Assembly (NCBI GenBank): GCA_949283375.1
Contig: CASDSM010000025.1
Span: forward strand, 1-64,000
Source of the DNA: an uncultured Eubacteriales bacterium
GTDB taxonomy: Bacteria; Bacillota; Clostridia; Oscillospirales; Oscillospiraceae
Length of the DNA stretch: 64,000 nt
Direction of reading: 5' to 3'
The stretch's first letter is position 1. Each line of letters begins with the position of its first letter. The notes beneath the pieces were generated by a model, which saw only the letters and a program-made list of their open reading frames with translations, was not told where the DNA came from and ran no database searches. This document shows, piece by piece, positions 24,599 to 39,372 of this stretch. The position numbers and the translations under genes are program-made.

Positions 24599-25435
24599 GT
24601 GAAGGATTTCTTTCGTAAAAATGGTCTTGGCCTGCTCATCGCCGCCCTGGCGCTCACCGGGCTGATCTCCATCGGCTCGGTCGTGCTGCCGGTGAACCCG
24701 CTGAGCAACCTGCTCGGCGTGCTCGCCACCCCCTTCCGCGCGGCGGCGACCGCCGTGGTCTCCTGGGGCGAGGGGGTCTACCGCTACGCCACCGAGTATG
24801 AGGCCCTGCGGGAGCGGGTGCATGAGCTGGAGGTGGAGCTGGCCGAGCTGGAGGCGGCCAACCGCGCGGCCACCGGCGCGCTGGAGGAGAACGAGCGCCT
24901 GCGCGCGCTGCTGGAGCTGCGCGAGAGCAGGCGCGACTTCGTCTTTGAGTCCGCCACAGTCACCGGGCGCACCTCCACGAGTTGGGAGGCGTCGCTCACC
25001 ATCAGCAAGGGGACCGCGCACGGCGTGGAGGAGGGTGACAGCGTCATCACCGAGACGGGCGCGCTGGTCGGCGTGATCGCCGAGGCGGGGCTGAACTGGT
25101 CCACCGTCACCACCGTGACCGACCCCGACCTCTCCGTCGGCGCGCTCGTCTTTCGCACCGGGGACAGCGGCATTTTGGAGGGGGACCTCTCGCTGATGGC
25201 GGAGGAGCGGTGCCGCCTGTCCTATCTGAGCGCGGAGGCCGCCCTCGTCTCGGGGGATGAGGTGCTCACCTCCGGCACCGGCGGGCTCTATCCCTCCGGG
25301 CTGGTGATCGGCTATGTGGAGGGGATGTACACCGACCCCTCCGGTCTGGAGCAGTATGCCGTCCTCCGCCCGGCGGCGGAGCTGAGCAGCCTCACGCAGG
25401 TGTTCGTCATCAAATCGTTTGAGATCGTCGAGTGA
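24599..25435 (+). CDS. mreC: Rod shape-determining protein MreC
   Basis: 278 residues. An N-terminal membrane helix (about 8-30), a coiled coil (about 60-105, rich in Leu/Glu) and a beta-barrel periplasmic-type domain with GTAHGVEEGDSVIT, GALVGVI and SGTGGLYPSGLVIG are all typical of MreC. It organises the elongasome outside the membrane. The start is GTG with GAGGAG upstream. No mreB lies between maf and mreC, the usual place. Confidence 0.94.
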   Translation: MKDFFRKNGLGLLIAALALTGLISIGSVVLPVNPLSNLLGVLATPFRAAATAVVSWGEGVYRYATEYEALRERVHELEVELAELEAANRAATGALEENERLRALLELRESRRDFVFESATVTGRTSTSWEASLTISKGTAHGVEEGDSVITETGALVGVIAEAGLNWSTVTTVTDPDLSVGALVFRTGDSGILEGDLSLMAEERCRLSYLSAEAALVSGDEVLTSGTGGLYPSGLVIGYVEGMYTDPSGLEQYAVLRPAAELSSLTQVFVIKSFEIVE

Positions 25436-25452
25436 CGGGAGGAGGGGTAGCG

Positions 25453-25968
25453 ATGAGCCGGAGAGAACGGCTGCACGCGCTCTGGGCGGCCTATGGGCTG
25501 CTCTTTGCCGCGGTATTCTTTCTCGAGCGCTGTGTGTGCAACCGCTTTCCCCTTCTGGGCGCGGTGCCGCTGATCGCTCCGGTCCTCTGCGCCCTGGTGG
25601 GCAGCCTGGAGGGGGCGTGGTTCGGCGCGGCCTTCGGGCTGGCGGGCGGAGTGCTCTGCGCCCTGGTCTACCGGCCGGTGGGCGCGGCGATGGTCTGGGC
25701 GGTGACTGCCGTCGGGCTGGCCAGCGGCCTGACGGTGAACCGGGCGCTGGGCCGCACCTTTCTCGGCTGCCTGCTGTGCGCCCTCGGCGCGGTGGTCTGG
25801 ATCGAGGGGGTGCAGGCCGTGCCGCGCCTCCTCTTCCTCCATCAGGAGGCCGCCGCCGTGGGCCGCGTGGCCGGGGCGGAGGCGCTCTGTTCCGCCCTCT
25901 TCGCCCCCCTGCTCTACCCCGCCGCGCGCGCCATCCACGAGCGCTTCGGGCTGGAGGGGGATTATTGA
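25453..25968 (+). CDS. mreD: Rod shape-determining protein MreD-like
   Basis: 171 residues with about five membrane helices, located directly after mreC as mreD normally is. Sequence in this family is poorly conserved; the call rests on size, hydrophobic profile and position. The ATG at 25453 lies behind GGAGGAGGGG; a start at 25432 would overlap mreC. A strong terminator follows, so the operon ends here. Confidence 0.82.
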   Translation: MSRRERLHALWAAYGLLFAAVFFLERCVCNRFPLLGAVPLIAPVLCALVGSLEGAWFGAAFGLAGGVLCALVYRPVGAAMVWAVTAVGLASGLTVNRALGRTFLGCLLCALGAVVWIEGVQAVPRLLFLHQEAAAVGRVAGAEALCSALFAPLLYPAARAIHERFGLEGDY

Positions 25969-25981
25969 AGCCGCCCAAAGG

Positions 25982-26032
25982 AACGACAGTCCACACAGCA
26001 GGTTCGCACGCTGTGTGGACTGTCGTTTTTTT
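25982..26032 (+). terminator. Terminator of the U32-dut-maf-mreCD operon
   Basis: AACGACAGTCCACACAGC pairs with GCTGTGTGGACTGTCGTT around a 10-base loop, followed by a run of Ts. It may also work in the opposite direction for the minus-strand gene ending at 26092. Confidence 0.92.
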
Positions 26033-26091
26033 CAGCTGCGCGATCGGGGAAGGCATCCGCCAGTTCCCCGGCCGCTTCATGTGCCCGGAGA

Positions 26092-27687
26092 TCAGGCCGC
26101 CCGATTCACGATCTCCAGCGCACCGTGGTCAATGACGCAGACCTCCCAGATATTCTCCACCGAGGAGGGAACCGAGAGCACGGTGGGAGAGCTCTGTCCG
26201 GGCATGTAGATTTTGACCGTCGCCCCCTCCCGGGCCATGGTGCCCGTCTCGCCATAGTCATGGACCACAAACGAGAACACGCCGTTCTGATTGTAAATCG
26301 TCGTGGTCTCCGGTCCATAACCGTTTATGTCATCGACATCCAGATTGGCCACTTCCTCTCCGCCGTAGGAGTGCCCGACAGGTTCACTAAAGTAGACGTG
26401 TCCCGATGAGCCGTCGTCCATCTCGTAGTACAGGTGTGAGTCCAGATCGCTCGGCGTGCTGCCCCACTCGAGGACGATGCGGATCTCTCCCTCGGCCACC
26501 TCCGGCGAGATGACAAAGTCCTCCTCCGTCACCGTTGTCCCGCCGTCCAGCTCCACCGTGAACGTCTCTGTGATATAGCCCTGTCCGGAGATCTGCACGG
26601 TACACGTCCCGGCAGACAGGCCGGTGAAGGTGTAGACGCCCTCTCCGTCAGCGGTCTGGTTGGCCGTCCGGCCATCGGAGGACGACAGGCGAAGCTGCAC
26701 GCCGCCCGCGCCTTCACCGGTCACCGCATTGATCACCGTGCCGGTCAGCGTGAGATCGCCGGTCTGCGGCGCCACCGGCTCTTCTTCCGGTTCTTCTTCC
26801 GGTTCTTCTTCCGGTTCTTCTTCCGGTTCTTCTTCCGGTTCTTCCTCCGGCTCCTCCTCCATCTCCGGGCGGGCGGGCAGAAGCTTGATCTCTCCTCCGG
26901 CCGGGAAAACGCCATCCTCACCGACAGCCAGCTCCACCGTGCAGCGATGGACGGTGAACGTGATCAGCCCGTCTGACATCCGCAGATCGGACAGGGAGAG
27001 CCCCTCCAGCTCCTGATAACTCAGCGAGCCGGACGCCCCGGAGAAGATCATGTTGAGATCGGTGGTGAGGATGTAGTTCGGCACCGCATCCTGATAGGGC
27101 TTCTGTGTATTGTAGTTTACAGTGGGAACCTCGCCGTCCTCGTTGAAGTAATAGAATTGCGCATCCAGGCCGGAATAGGTCACTGTGCATACGCCGCCGG
27201 CATATTGGACGGCAGGTGTGCCATACTCCCTCTGATAGTCGCTGTAGGTGCTCTGCGAGACGGTTTCCAGGAAGCTGGTCCTGACCTCCAGTGTTCTGAC
27301 GGCGGCAGAGCCGGAGTCCCCTTCACTCGCCTCGGGGAAGAATACATAAAGCAATTCCACCAGTTGCTGCGCGTTGGTGTTCCTGACGCCAAGGTCCAGG
27401 ATCACCCGCAGTTCTGCCCAGTTTCCCTGCGCCTCATAGATTTCGGCCAGGCGCAGATACGGCTCCACCTGCGAGCTGTCAAGCTCAATTGCCTCCCGAT
27501 AGCTCAGGATCGCCCGTTCATAATCCTTTTCTGCCAGATACTGCTCCGCCAGTTGGAACGACTGGCTGTAGGTCCGGTCAGAGTCGCTCCTCCCCTGCCA
27601 CCAGACGACGCCCACCACAGCGCAGAGAGACAGTCCCACCAGGCAGATGGTGATGATAATGATGCCGATCTTGAATCTTCTTTCCAC
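26092..27687 (-). CDS. Membrane-anchored TPR / carboxypeptidase-regulatory / DUF2135-like surface protein
   Basis: 531 residues. A signal anchor (about 7-30, IGIIIITICLVGLSLCAVVG) is followed by TPR-like helices (40-110, AEKDYERAILSYREAIELD) and a mixed domain. Next are a (PEEE)n stretch (about 277-302), a carboxypeptidase-regulatory-like beta-sandwich (TGTVINAVTGEGAGGVQL...GVYTFTGLSAGTCTV) and a C-terminal domain with LEWGSTPSDLDSHL, typical of DUF2135/YfaP proteins. It is probably displayed outside the cell. It closes the signalling/surface block and follows the zinc-ribbon gene by 18 bp. Confidence 0.8.
   Translation of the reverse strand: MERRFKIGIIIITICLVGLSLCAVVGVVWWQGRSDSDRTYSQSFQLAEQYLAEKDYERAILSYREAIELDSSQVEPYLRLAEIYEAQGNWAELRVILDLGVRNTNAQQLVELLYVFFPEASEGDSGSAAVRTLEVRTSFLETVSQSTYSDYQREYGTPAVQYAGGVCTVTYSGLDAQFYYFNEDGEVPTVNYNTQKPYQDAVPNYILTTDLNMIFSGASGSLSYQELEGLSLSDLRMSDGLITFTVHRCTVELAVGEDGVFPAGGEIKLLPARPEMEEEPEEEPEEEPEEEPEEEPEEEPEEEPVAPQTGDLTLTGTVINAVTGEGAGGVQLRLSSSDGRTANQTADGEGVYTFTGLSAGTCTVQISGQGYITETFTVELDGGTTVTEEDFVISPEVAEGEIRIVLEWGSTPSDLDSHLYYEMDDGSSGHVYFSEPVGHSYGGEEVANLDVDDINGYGPETTTIYNQNGVFSFVVHDYGETGTMAREGATVKIYMPGQSSPTVLSVPSSVENIWEVCVIDHGALEIVNRAA
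26780..26860 (-). repeat. 12-bp tandem repeat coding for (PEEE)n
   Basis: About six to seven copies of a 12-bp unit (CCGGAAGAAGAA on the coding strand) lie inside the TPR/DUF2135 gene. They code for an acidic spacer between the TPR-containing and beta-sandwich parts. Identical codons make copy-number slippage likely. Confidence 0.8.
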
Positions 27688-27705
27688 GTTTCTCCCTCCT
27701 GTCTG

Positions 27706-28005
27706 TCAATAGAGGAGCCCGGCCAGCAGCAGCACCATGCTGATAAAATTCACCAGAAGGTTCCCGGTGAGCAGCACGATGAGGAGCAGCCACAGGCTGT
27801 AATCATTCCGCGCCGACCTGCCTCTGCTGCGCTGCGAGGAGCTGCGGCGTTCGCCATAGGAGCTGCGCTGCGAATAGGATGCAGCATCTCTTCTCGTCTG
27901 GGTCGGGACCGGTCTGACATATCGATCCGCAAACGATCTGCCGCAGTACTTGCAGGCGAGCGCATTGTCATCGCACAGCCCGCCGCAGTTGACGCATCGA
28001 ATCAT
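27706..28005 (-). CDS. Small zinc-ribbon membrane protein
   Basis: 99 residues: a zinc ribbon (CVNCGGLCDDNALACKYCG, residues 4-22), a Ser/Arg-rich linker (35-68) and one or two C-terminal membrane helices (YSLWLLLIVLLTGNLLVNFI, then MVLLLAGLLY). It is probably anchored with the zinc ribbon in the cytoplasm. RBS GGGAGAG precedes the ATG. It lies between the 34-residue peptide gene and the TPR/DUF2135 gene, within the same operon. The function is unknown. Confidence 0.7.
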   Translation of the reverse strand: MIRCVNCGGLCDDNALACKYCGRSFADRYVRPVPTQTRRDAASYSQRSSYGERRSSSQRSRGRSARNDYSLWLLLIVLLTGNLLVNFISMVLLLAGLLY

Positions 28006-28026
28006 GTTCTCTCCCGCCTTTCTCTT

Positions 28027-28131
28027 TCAGCGTCTCTCTTTCCGCCCGCTCAGCTTCCCCCAGATAAAACCGCCTCCAATCATCAGGCATCCCATCCAAA
28101 TCAAAGCCACGCCCAAGATGATCCAGTTCAT
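28027..28131 (-). CDS. 34-residue single-pass membrane peptide
   Basis: A very short frame starting MNWIILGVALIWMG and ending LSGRKERR. It contains one 23-residue hydrophobic helix and a strongly basic C-terminus, as expected for an inside-positive single-pass peptide. GAGTGAGGGA stands about 7 bases before the ATG, and the RBS overlaps the kinase stop codon, implying translational coupling. It lies 21 bp before the zinc-ribbon gene. It may be a small regulatory subunit of the adjacent kinase; that role is inference. Confidence 0.6.
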   Translation of the reverse strand: MNWIILGVALIWMGCLMIGGGFIWGKLSGRKERR

Positions 28132-28141
28132 ATTGATTCCC

Positions 28142-30013
28142 TCACTCTATCTCTATGGAATAGCCATATCTGCTCCCGATCGCTCTCAGCTGCGTCAGGT
28201 CGGCGGCATCGATCTGCAGGCGCTCTGCCTCGCTGAGCTGCTCATAGCGCGTCACCGCTCTGGAACAGTAGTTTCTTGTATCGCTCTCATCTCCCAGCTG
28301 ATGGTTCAGCAGCGTCAGATAGAGACAGGCCTGAAACCCGACCAGGCCGCTGTCGCTGTCCTCCGCCAGAAGCCTGAACTCCTGCTCCGCCGTCTCCAGG
28401 CTGCCCCGCTGCAGATGCAGGAAGGCACGCCAGAGCTCGTCCTCCTCCAGGGCAACAGCTGCGCTGCAGAGCGCGTCATAGCAGCGCAGCGCCCTGTCGA
28501 TCCACTGCTGTGCCTGGTTGCTCCCGGTATGCTGCACCGCCAGAAGATAGCAGGTCTCTCCCTGCCAGCGCAGGTAAACTGTCTTTCCTGTCAGCTGATA
28601 GCACCTGCCGAGATAGGCCTCCGCCTCCTCCAGCGCGCCCTGGGACTGCGCGGCCAGTGCGCCCAGCTCCAGCATCTCCGCATCCGGGCTGTCCACCGAC
28701 TCCACCAGCGAGAGCACCTGGGCATAGTCCCCCTCCTGATAGGCGACTTCCGCCTGCAAAAACGCCTGAGAGAGCGCGCTGCTCATGCTCTCAGCATAGG
28801 TCTGGCAGATCTCGCCGGCCTGCCGCGTATCTCCGGCCTTCAGCAGGGCGATCACACAGCGCTTGACACAGTCTTCCCGTGGGTCCAGCTCCAGCGCCTT
28901 CTTGTACTCGGTCACAGCCATGACATATTCACTCTGCCAATACCAGTTCTCTCCCCGAATGGCATATGCCTCCGCCGTTCGCTCCGGGTTGCGCTCGTGC
29001 AGGGAGGCAAATCGCTCCTCCTCCAGAAAATCGGCGCTCAATTGCGCCGCCTGCTCCAGATCCCACTGGTCAAAGCTGTCGCTGATCTGCCGGAAGGCGC
29101 TGTTATAGTCGGAGAGCAGGAGCTCCCTTCTCCCCACCAAGATGCAGATCAGTCCCGTTGTGATCAGAAAAATGCCGCTTCCCCAAAACAAAAGCTGCTG
29201 CCAGGCAACCCTTCTTCTCCTGTTCTGCTCCTCCCTCCAACGCTGAAGCCGCTCTCCCATCTGACGGGCGGAGGCATAGCGCCTGGCCGGCCTGCGCTCC
29301 ATCGCCCGGTCCAGAATACGCAGGAAATCCCGCTGGTAGGGCAAATTCATCTGCGCGAGCGGCGGGTTGCGGCTTCCGGGGACCGGGAGCCTGCCGGAGA
29401 TCAGATGATAGAACGTCGCCGCCAGGCTGTACACATCCGTCCTCGCGTCCAGATAGCTCTTTCCATCCCACCGCTTGAGCTCGATCGCCTTTGCCTGCGC
29501 GATCTGCTCCGGAGAGGCATAGCTGCTGCTGTAGCCCTTCACCGCCTCGCGCAACAGGAAGGAGATATTGAAGTCGATCAGTCTGATCTGTCCGTCCAGC
29601 GTGATCATAATGTTGCCCGGCTTGATATCGCTGTGGATGACATTATGGCTGTGCAGATAGTCCAGCACGGAGCAGAGCTGCAGGAGCCAGTCAAACAGGA
29701 TCTCCTGGGAGAGACGGCTCCCGCCCTCCGCGATCCACGCGGTCAGATCTCTTCCCTCGATGTATTCCACAACAGTATAGACCTCGCCGTCTTCCACGAG
29801 GTAATCGTACACCTGCGGCAGATTTGGATGGCGGAGCGCCTTGAGCAGGTCCACCTCGTTCCGGTTGAGATCTACGCTTGACCTGCCCGCGCGCAGCCGC
29901 TTGACTGCCACATTGCGCTCCAGATTCAGGTCCTCCGCCAGGTAGATCTCGCCTGTGCCGCCGTGGCCGATCTTCCGGATGATCTGATATCGGCCAGCCA
30001 GCATCGCTTTCAT
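28142..30013 (-). CDS. Membrane Ser/Thr protein kinase with TPR-like extracytoplasmic part
   Basis: 623 residues. The kinase domain (about 8-265) has the Gly loop IGHGGTGEIYLA, Lys38 in VAVKRL, catalytic loop HSDIKPGN (127-134), DFN at 147-149 in place of DFG, and ASPEQ. HRD is thus HSD and DFG is DFN, but the catalytic Asp, metal Asn and metal Asp remain, so activity is likely. One membrane helix (about 280-300) separates it from a helical TPR-like region (330-600). The ATG at 30013 follows GGAGGGGGGCGG. It is the first gene of a kinase, micro-peptide, zinc-ribbon and TPR/DUF2135 group. Confidence 0.88.
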   Translation of the reverse strand: MKAMLAGRYQIIRKIGHGGTGEIYLAEDLNLERNVAVKRLRAGRSSVDLNRNEVDLLKALRHPNLPQVYDYLVEDGEVYTVVEYIEGRDLTAWIAEGGSRLSQEILFDWLLQLCSVLDYLHSHNVIHSDIKPGNIMITLDGQIRLIDFNISFLLREAVKGYSSSYASPEQIAQAKAIELKRWDGKSYLDARTDVYSLAATFYHLISGRLPVPGSRNPPLAQMNLPYQRDFLRILDRAMERRPARRYASARQMGERLQRWREEQNRRRRVAWQQLLFWGSGIFLITTGLICILVGRRELLLSDYNSAFRQISDSFDQWDLEQAAQLSADFLEEERFASLHERNPERTAEAYAIRGENWYWQSEYVMAVTEYKKALELDPREDCVKRCVIALLKAGDTRQAGEICQTYAESMSSALSQAFLQAEVAYQEGDYAQVLSLVESVDSPDAEMLELGALAAQSQGALEEAEAYLGRCYQLTGKTVYLRWQGETCYLLAVQHTGSNQAQQWIDRALRCYDALCSAAVALEEDELWRAFLHLQRGSLETAEQEFRLLAEDSDSGLVGFQACLYLTLLNHQLGDESDTRNYCSRAVTRYEQLSEAERLQIDAADLTQLRAIGSRYGYSIEIE

Positions 30014-30146
30014 CCTGTCCGCCCCCCTCCGCCATTGGCCGGATCCTCTCAGCACAGGAGCTTCTCCTGTCCTCAGACGAGCCGGTCAGAGGCCGTTTTT
30101 GAGTTGTCTCGTCCCTGCGCCATACACGCCGCAGCCAGTGAGACTT

Positions 30147-30178
30147 GCAGCCCCCGACATATTTCAGTCGGGGGCTGC
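30147..30178. terminator. Hairpin between the surface-protein and kinase genes
   Basis: GCAGCCCCCGAC pairs with GTCGGGGGCTGC around an 8-base loop. It lies in the 196-bp gap after the large surface-protein gene (minus strand). The T-tract is poor in both directions, so it may act as a weak terminator or processing site. Confidence 0.5.
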
Positions 30179-30209
30179 CGTTTCAGCCCCGTATGGGCTT
30201 TGTCTCAGG

Positions 30210-36150
<5,941 letters not shown>

Positions 36151-36182
36151 TGAATTCCTCCTTTTTCTCGTGTCTATCTATC

Positions 36183-36680
36183 TCAAATAGTTTCCTGTGT
36201 ATGGATAACTATGATATCCCTCGTCACGGTAAAACCATTTGATTGCTTGGGTGAACGGGACGCCGCCTGCTTGTCCGGCGGGGTGGGTACGGGCTCCTGC
36301 ACGAGCGGAGCGGTCTCGTCAATCATAGGAGCAGTCGCAGGGGCGGGCGCGGGCTTCTGGATGCGGTCGGTCAGCGTCATCCCTGAGCCCTCCCTCCGGT
36401 GGCCCTTCCTGCCCAGCGGACCTGAGGTCGTCCGCCCGGAGCCGACCTTCCCGCTCAGGCCGATCCCGATGCGCGGCCCTCCGCCCCGGGATGCGCCCTC
36501 CTTGCCCATCTCCGCCATGGCGTCGCGCTGTGCCCGTCCGCTCAGCTCCCGGATCACATTCCGGATCTTCAGCAGAAAGAAGAGCGCGATCGCAATGGCG
36601 AGAAAGACGATGGTCAGCAGCATACAGATCACGAAAGCAACGTGAAATCCTCTCATCAACGCCTCTGTAGTGGTGTTCAT
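36183..36680 (-). CDS. Single-pass membrane protein, hypothetical
   Basis: 165 residues. One hydrophobic helix near the N-terminus (about 12-38, FVICMLLTIVFLAIAIALFFLL) is followed by a charged segment and a long Gly/Arg/Pro-rich cytoplasmic tail. I chose the ATG at 36680, with AAGGAG 10 bases upstream; a GTG at 36689 is too close to that site. It begins 5 bp after the kinase gene ends and just before the giant surface-protein gene, so it is likely part of the same complex or regulatory unit. The Thr-rich tail (GMTLTDRIQKP, TVTRD) could be a kinase substrate; this is inference. Confidence 0.65.
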   Translation of the reverse strand: MNTTTEALMRGFHVAFVICMLLTIVFLAIAIALFFLLKIRNVIRELSGRAQRDAMAEMGKEGASRGGGPRIGIGLSGKVGSGRTTSGPLGRKGHRREGSGMTLTDRIQKPAPAPATAPMIDETAPLVQEPVPTPPDKQAASRSPKQSNGFTVTRDIIVIHTQETI

Positions 36681-36685
36681 CTCAT

Positions 36686-38482
36686 TCACGCTCCTTCGCC
36701 GACGATATTCAGCCGTTCTCTGGCCAGCGTGATGTAACCCGCGGAGCTGCCGTCGCCGGTCACAATACGGTCATACAGCCGCTGGGATGCGCTGTCCAGC
36801 TCTGGATATTCCCGCGTCAGCAGAGCGATGCCCTCCTCGATCGCGTCGATCTCCTCGAGCATTTCGCTGGTGGTCACGCCGCCGCGCGACAGGCCGGTCG
36901 AGTTCTTGTAAATTTCGGTCAGAATGGTCTGATAGATGCTCAGCGTCAGGTAGGACGCGCCTGTTGTGCCGTCGATCTCGTGGATGAGGGTGCTGCTGTC
37001 CATCACGGTCAGGTCCGCCCAATAGTCCTCCACGCTGTACTCCTGTGTCAGGGGGTTGGCGGAGTCGGAGAAAATGTCCGACGTGGCGGAACTGGCGATC
37101 GCATGGAGGGCGGCGGCCAGCTTCTGCTTGCTCTCACCGTTGTCCCGCCCCTCGTCCTCCAGACGGTTGCTGTTCATCGCCACTTCCAGATAGTCTCTCG
37201 AGAGGTTGCGGCCCTGGTCCATGTTAAAGACCATCTCCTCCTTCCCGCTGTCCGACCAGAAGTTGAAGAAGAGCAGTTCGCCCACGTCGAAGCAGAATTT
37301 TTCATATGCCGTCCGATTGGAGCGCAGGCCGTTGCAGACGCTGTCGATCTGCATTTTCTCCCGCATGGAGATGCCGCCGTCCTGCTGATAGAGCGACAGG
37401 AGCGATTGATAGGCGCTCTCGTTGGCCGGCTGGATCGCAATGGCCTCGAGATAGCGGCTCTCCGCCTCCTGATAGTCCGTCTCCCCCTCCGCCGGAGTGC
37501 TGGAGTTGAAGTTGTTGCCCTCCCGCAGGAGCGTGGCATACTGCTCGGTGGAGTAGTAGTTCTCCCCCAGCTTGCAGCCGAAGGCGGCGAGGCCGAAGAC
37601 CAGCGACAGCACCGCGCAGAGGATAAAGAGCCGGAGCTTGAACTTCTGCTGGCCGATGTATTCCTGGCTCTGCTTTTCCACATTGAGCAGGGCATACTTC
37701 AGCTCCTTGCAGTTCTGATAGCGGTGCTCCTTATTGCTCTGCGTACATTTGATGATAATGGCCTCCAGGCCGGGCGGCAGGGTCGGGTCCCACTCGCGGA
37801 TGGGGCGCATCCGATAGTCGGGCGGCTCCTCCGGCATGTGGCCGGTGACCAGGTGATACATGGTCGCGCCGAGCGTATAGATGTCGCTGCGCGCGTCCGT
37901 CTCGCCCTGGCCGCCATACTGCTCCGGTGAGGCATAGCCGCGGGTGCCGAGGCAGGTGGTGTCCTGGGCGGCGCCGGTGCCCTTGTACTCGCGGGCGGTG
38001 CCGAAGTCGAGGAGCATCACCTTGCCCATATCTCCCTCCGGCTTGAGGACGATGTTGGCCGGCTTCATATCCCGGTAGATGATGGGCGGAGTCCTGGTGT
38101 GGAGATAGTCGAGCACATCGCAGAGCTGGATCGACCAGTCCACCACATAGCGCCACGGCTGCGCGCCGCTCTCGGAGATGCGCTTTTGCAGGTCCTTGCC
38201 CTCGATATAGTCCATGACGATGAGGAAGGTATCCTCCGCATCGATCACGTCAACGATGCTGGGCAGATTGGGGTGACTCAGGTTTTTCAGGATATTGGTC
38301 TCTGCGAGCAATCCCTGCCGCACGACCTCATAATTGGTCGTGCCGCTCTTTCTAACCTCCTTGACCGCCCAGGTCTTGTTTGCCCGCTCGTTGAGGGCCA
38401 GGTACACCGTGCTCATGCCGCCATGGCCGATCTCATTTAATATTTTGTATTTCCCGTCAATGACCGATCCAACTTCCAGCAT
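36686..38482 (-). CDS. Membrane Ser/Thr protein kinase
   Basis: 598 residues. The Hanks-type kinase domain (about 12-265) is intact: GHGGMSTVYLA Gly loop, Lys41 in AVKEV, catalytic YRDMKPAN with Asp138, DFG at 159-161, and GYASPEQY. A single membrane helix (about 285-305) leads to a helical extracytoplasmic region of about 290 residues with TPR-like content and no PASTA repeats. It probably senses through its outer domain and phosphorylates cytoplasmic or membrane targets. It is preceded by the PP2C gene and the FHA-protease gene on the same strand, a writer/eraser/reader set. Confidence 0.92.
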   Translation of the reverse strand: MLEVGSVIDGKYKILNEIGHGGMSTVYLALNERANKTWAVKEVRKSGTTNYEVVRQGLLAETNILKNLSHPNLPSIVDVIDAEDTFLIVMDYIEGKDLQKRISESGAQPWRYVVDWSIQLCDVLDYLHTRTPPIIYRDMKPANIVLKPEGDMGKVMLLDFGTAREYKGTGAAQDTTCLGTRGYASPEQYGGQGETDARSDIYTLGATMYHLVTGHMPEEPPDYRMRPIREWDPTLPPGLEAIIIKCTQSNKEHRYQNCKELKYALLNVEKQSQEYIGQQKFKLRLFILCAVLSLVFGLAAFGCKLGENYYSTEQYATLLREGNNFNSSTPAEGETDYQEAESRYLEAIAIQPANESAYQSLLSLYQQDGGISMREKMQIDSVCNGLRSNRTAYEKFCFDVGELLFFNFWSDSGKEEMVFNMDQGRNLSRDYLEVAMNSNRLEDEGRDNGESKQKLAAALHAIASSATSDIFSDSANPLTQEYSVEDYWADLTVMDSSTLIHEIDGTTGASYLTLSIYQTILTEIYKNSTGLSRGGVTTSEMLEEIDAIEEGIALLTREYPELDSASQRLYDRIVTGDGSSAGYITLARERLNIVGEGA

Positions 38483-38512
38483 TGCCAGACCGCCTCCTTC
38501 TCTCCCCTTCTG

Positions 38513-39283
38513 TCAGTCCACCCGCAGCGCGATGGCGGTGATGTTGTCCGTTTCGCCCCGCTGGATGTTCAGTTGGACCAGGCCGTCCAGAATACGCGTG
38601 ATCTGGGCCTCCTGCGTCAAGGCGCGGTAATGAAGCGCCTGGTAAAACTCCTCCGGATTGATCACATGGCGGAACCCATCACAGCAGATCAGGAAGACCT
38701 GCTTCCCGGTCAGCGTGCCGGCCCGGAAGTCGGCGGCCACGCCCTCCGTGGCGCCGATGCACTGGAGCAGAACGCTCCGGCGCGGATCGACCGCCGCCTG
38801 CTGTGGTGTCAAACGCCCCTGATCGATCTCCCGCTGCACCAGGGTCTGGTCCTTGGTGAGCTGATAGATCTGATCGGTGAGCAGGTAAATGCGGGTATCT
38901 CCCACATTTGCGATGTAATAGTTCTGCCCTATGATCAACAGCGCGCTGATGGTCGTGCCCATGCTGAGCCTGTGCTCATAACCGTAGGAGCTGATGCGCC
39001 GGTCCTGCTCCTTGATGATGCGGTCCCACTGCTCCTTCAGCGCCTCCGGGGCGAAGCCTGCCTCCAGCAGCGCGGGCAGGTCATTGCGGAACCACTCCGC
39101 CATCGCCTGGATGACAACGGCGCTGGCCAGCTCTCCCTTGGCCAGACCGCCCATCCCGTCGCAGATGACGGCAAGGGCGATCTCCCCGTACCGCTTGCTC
39201 ACCGCCGTCTGTATCAGCAGGGAGTCCTGGTTGGTGTTCTTCCTTGTGCCGATATCCGTGCTGTATCCCGTCAGGAAACGCAT
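38513..39283 (-). CDS. PP2C-family Ser/Thr protein phosphatase
   Basis: 256 residues from the ATG at 39283. PP2C metal and phosphate motifs are all present: TRKNTNQDSL, the VICDGMGG motif, GDTRIYLL, ICCDGFRHVI and GETDNITAI. It should dephosphorylate targets of the two neighbouring Ser/Thr kinases. In-frame starts at 39298 and 39349 exist, but the GGGGTGG site fits 39283 best. It lies 30 bp upstream of the kinase gene and is likely coexpressed with it. Confidence 0.92.
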   Translation of the reverse strand: MRFLTGYSTDIGTRKNTNQDSLLIQTAVSKRYGEIALAVICDGMGGLAKGELASAVVIQAMAEWFRNDLPALLEAGFAPEALKEQWDRIIKEQDRRISSYGYEHRLSMGTTISALLIIGQNYYIANVGDTRIYLLTDQIYQLTKDQTLVQREIDQGRLTPQQAAVDPRRSVLLQCIGATEGVAADFRAGTLTGKQVFLICCDGFRHVINPEEFYQALHYRALTQEAQITRILDGLVQLNIQRGETDNITAIALRVD

Positions 39284-39372
39284 CGCATTCCACCCCATCT
39301 TCACGCCGCTGCCGCAGCGGGCATTGCCCACTGCGGCAACGGTGCTCATTGAATTGTCAGGCCTGTTCTGAA

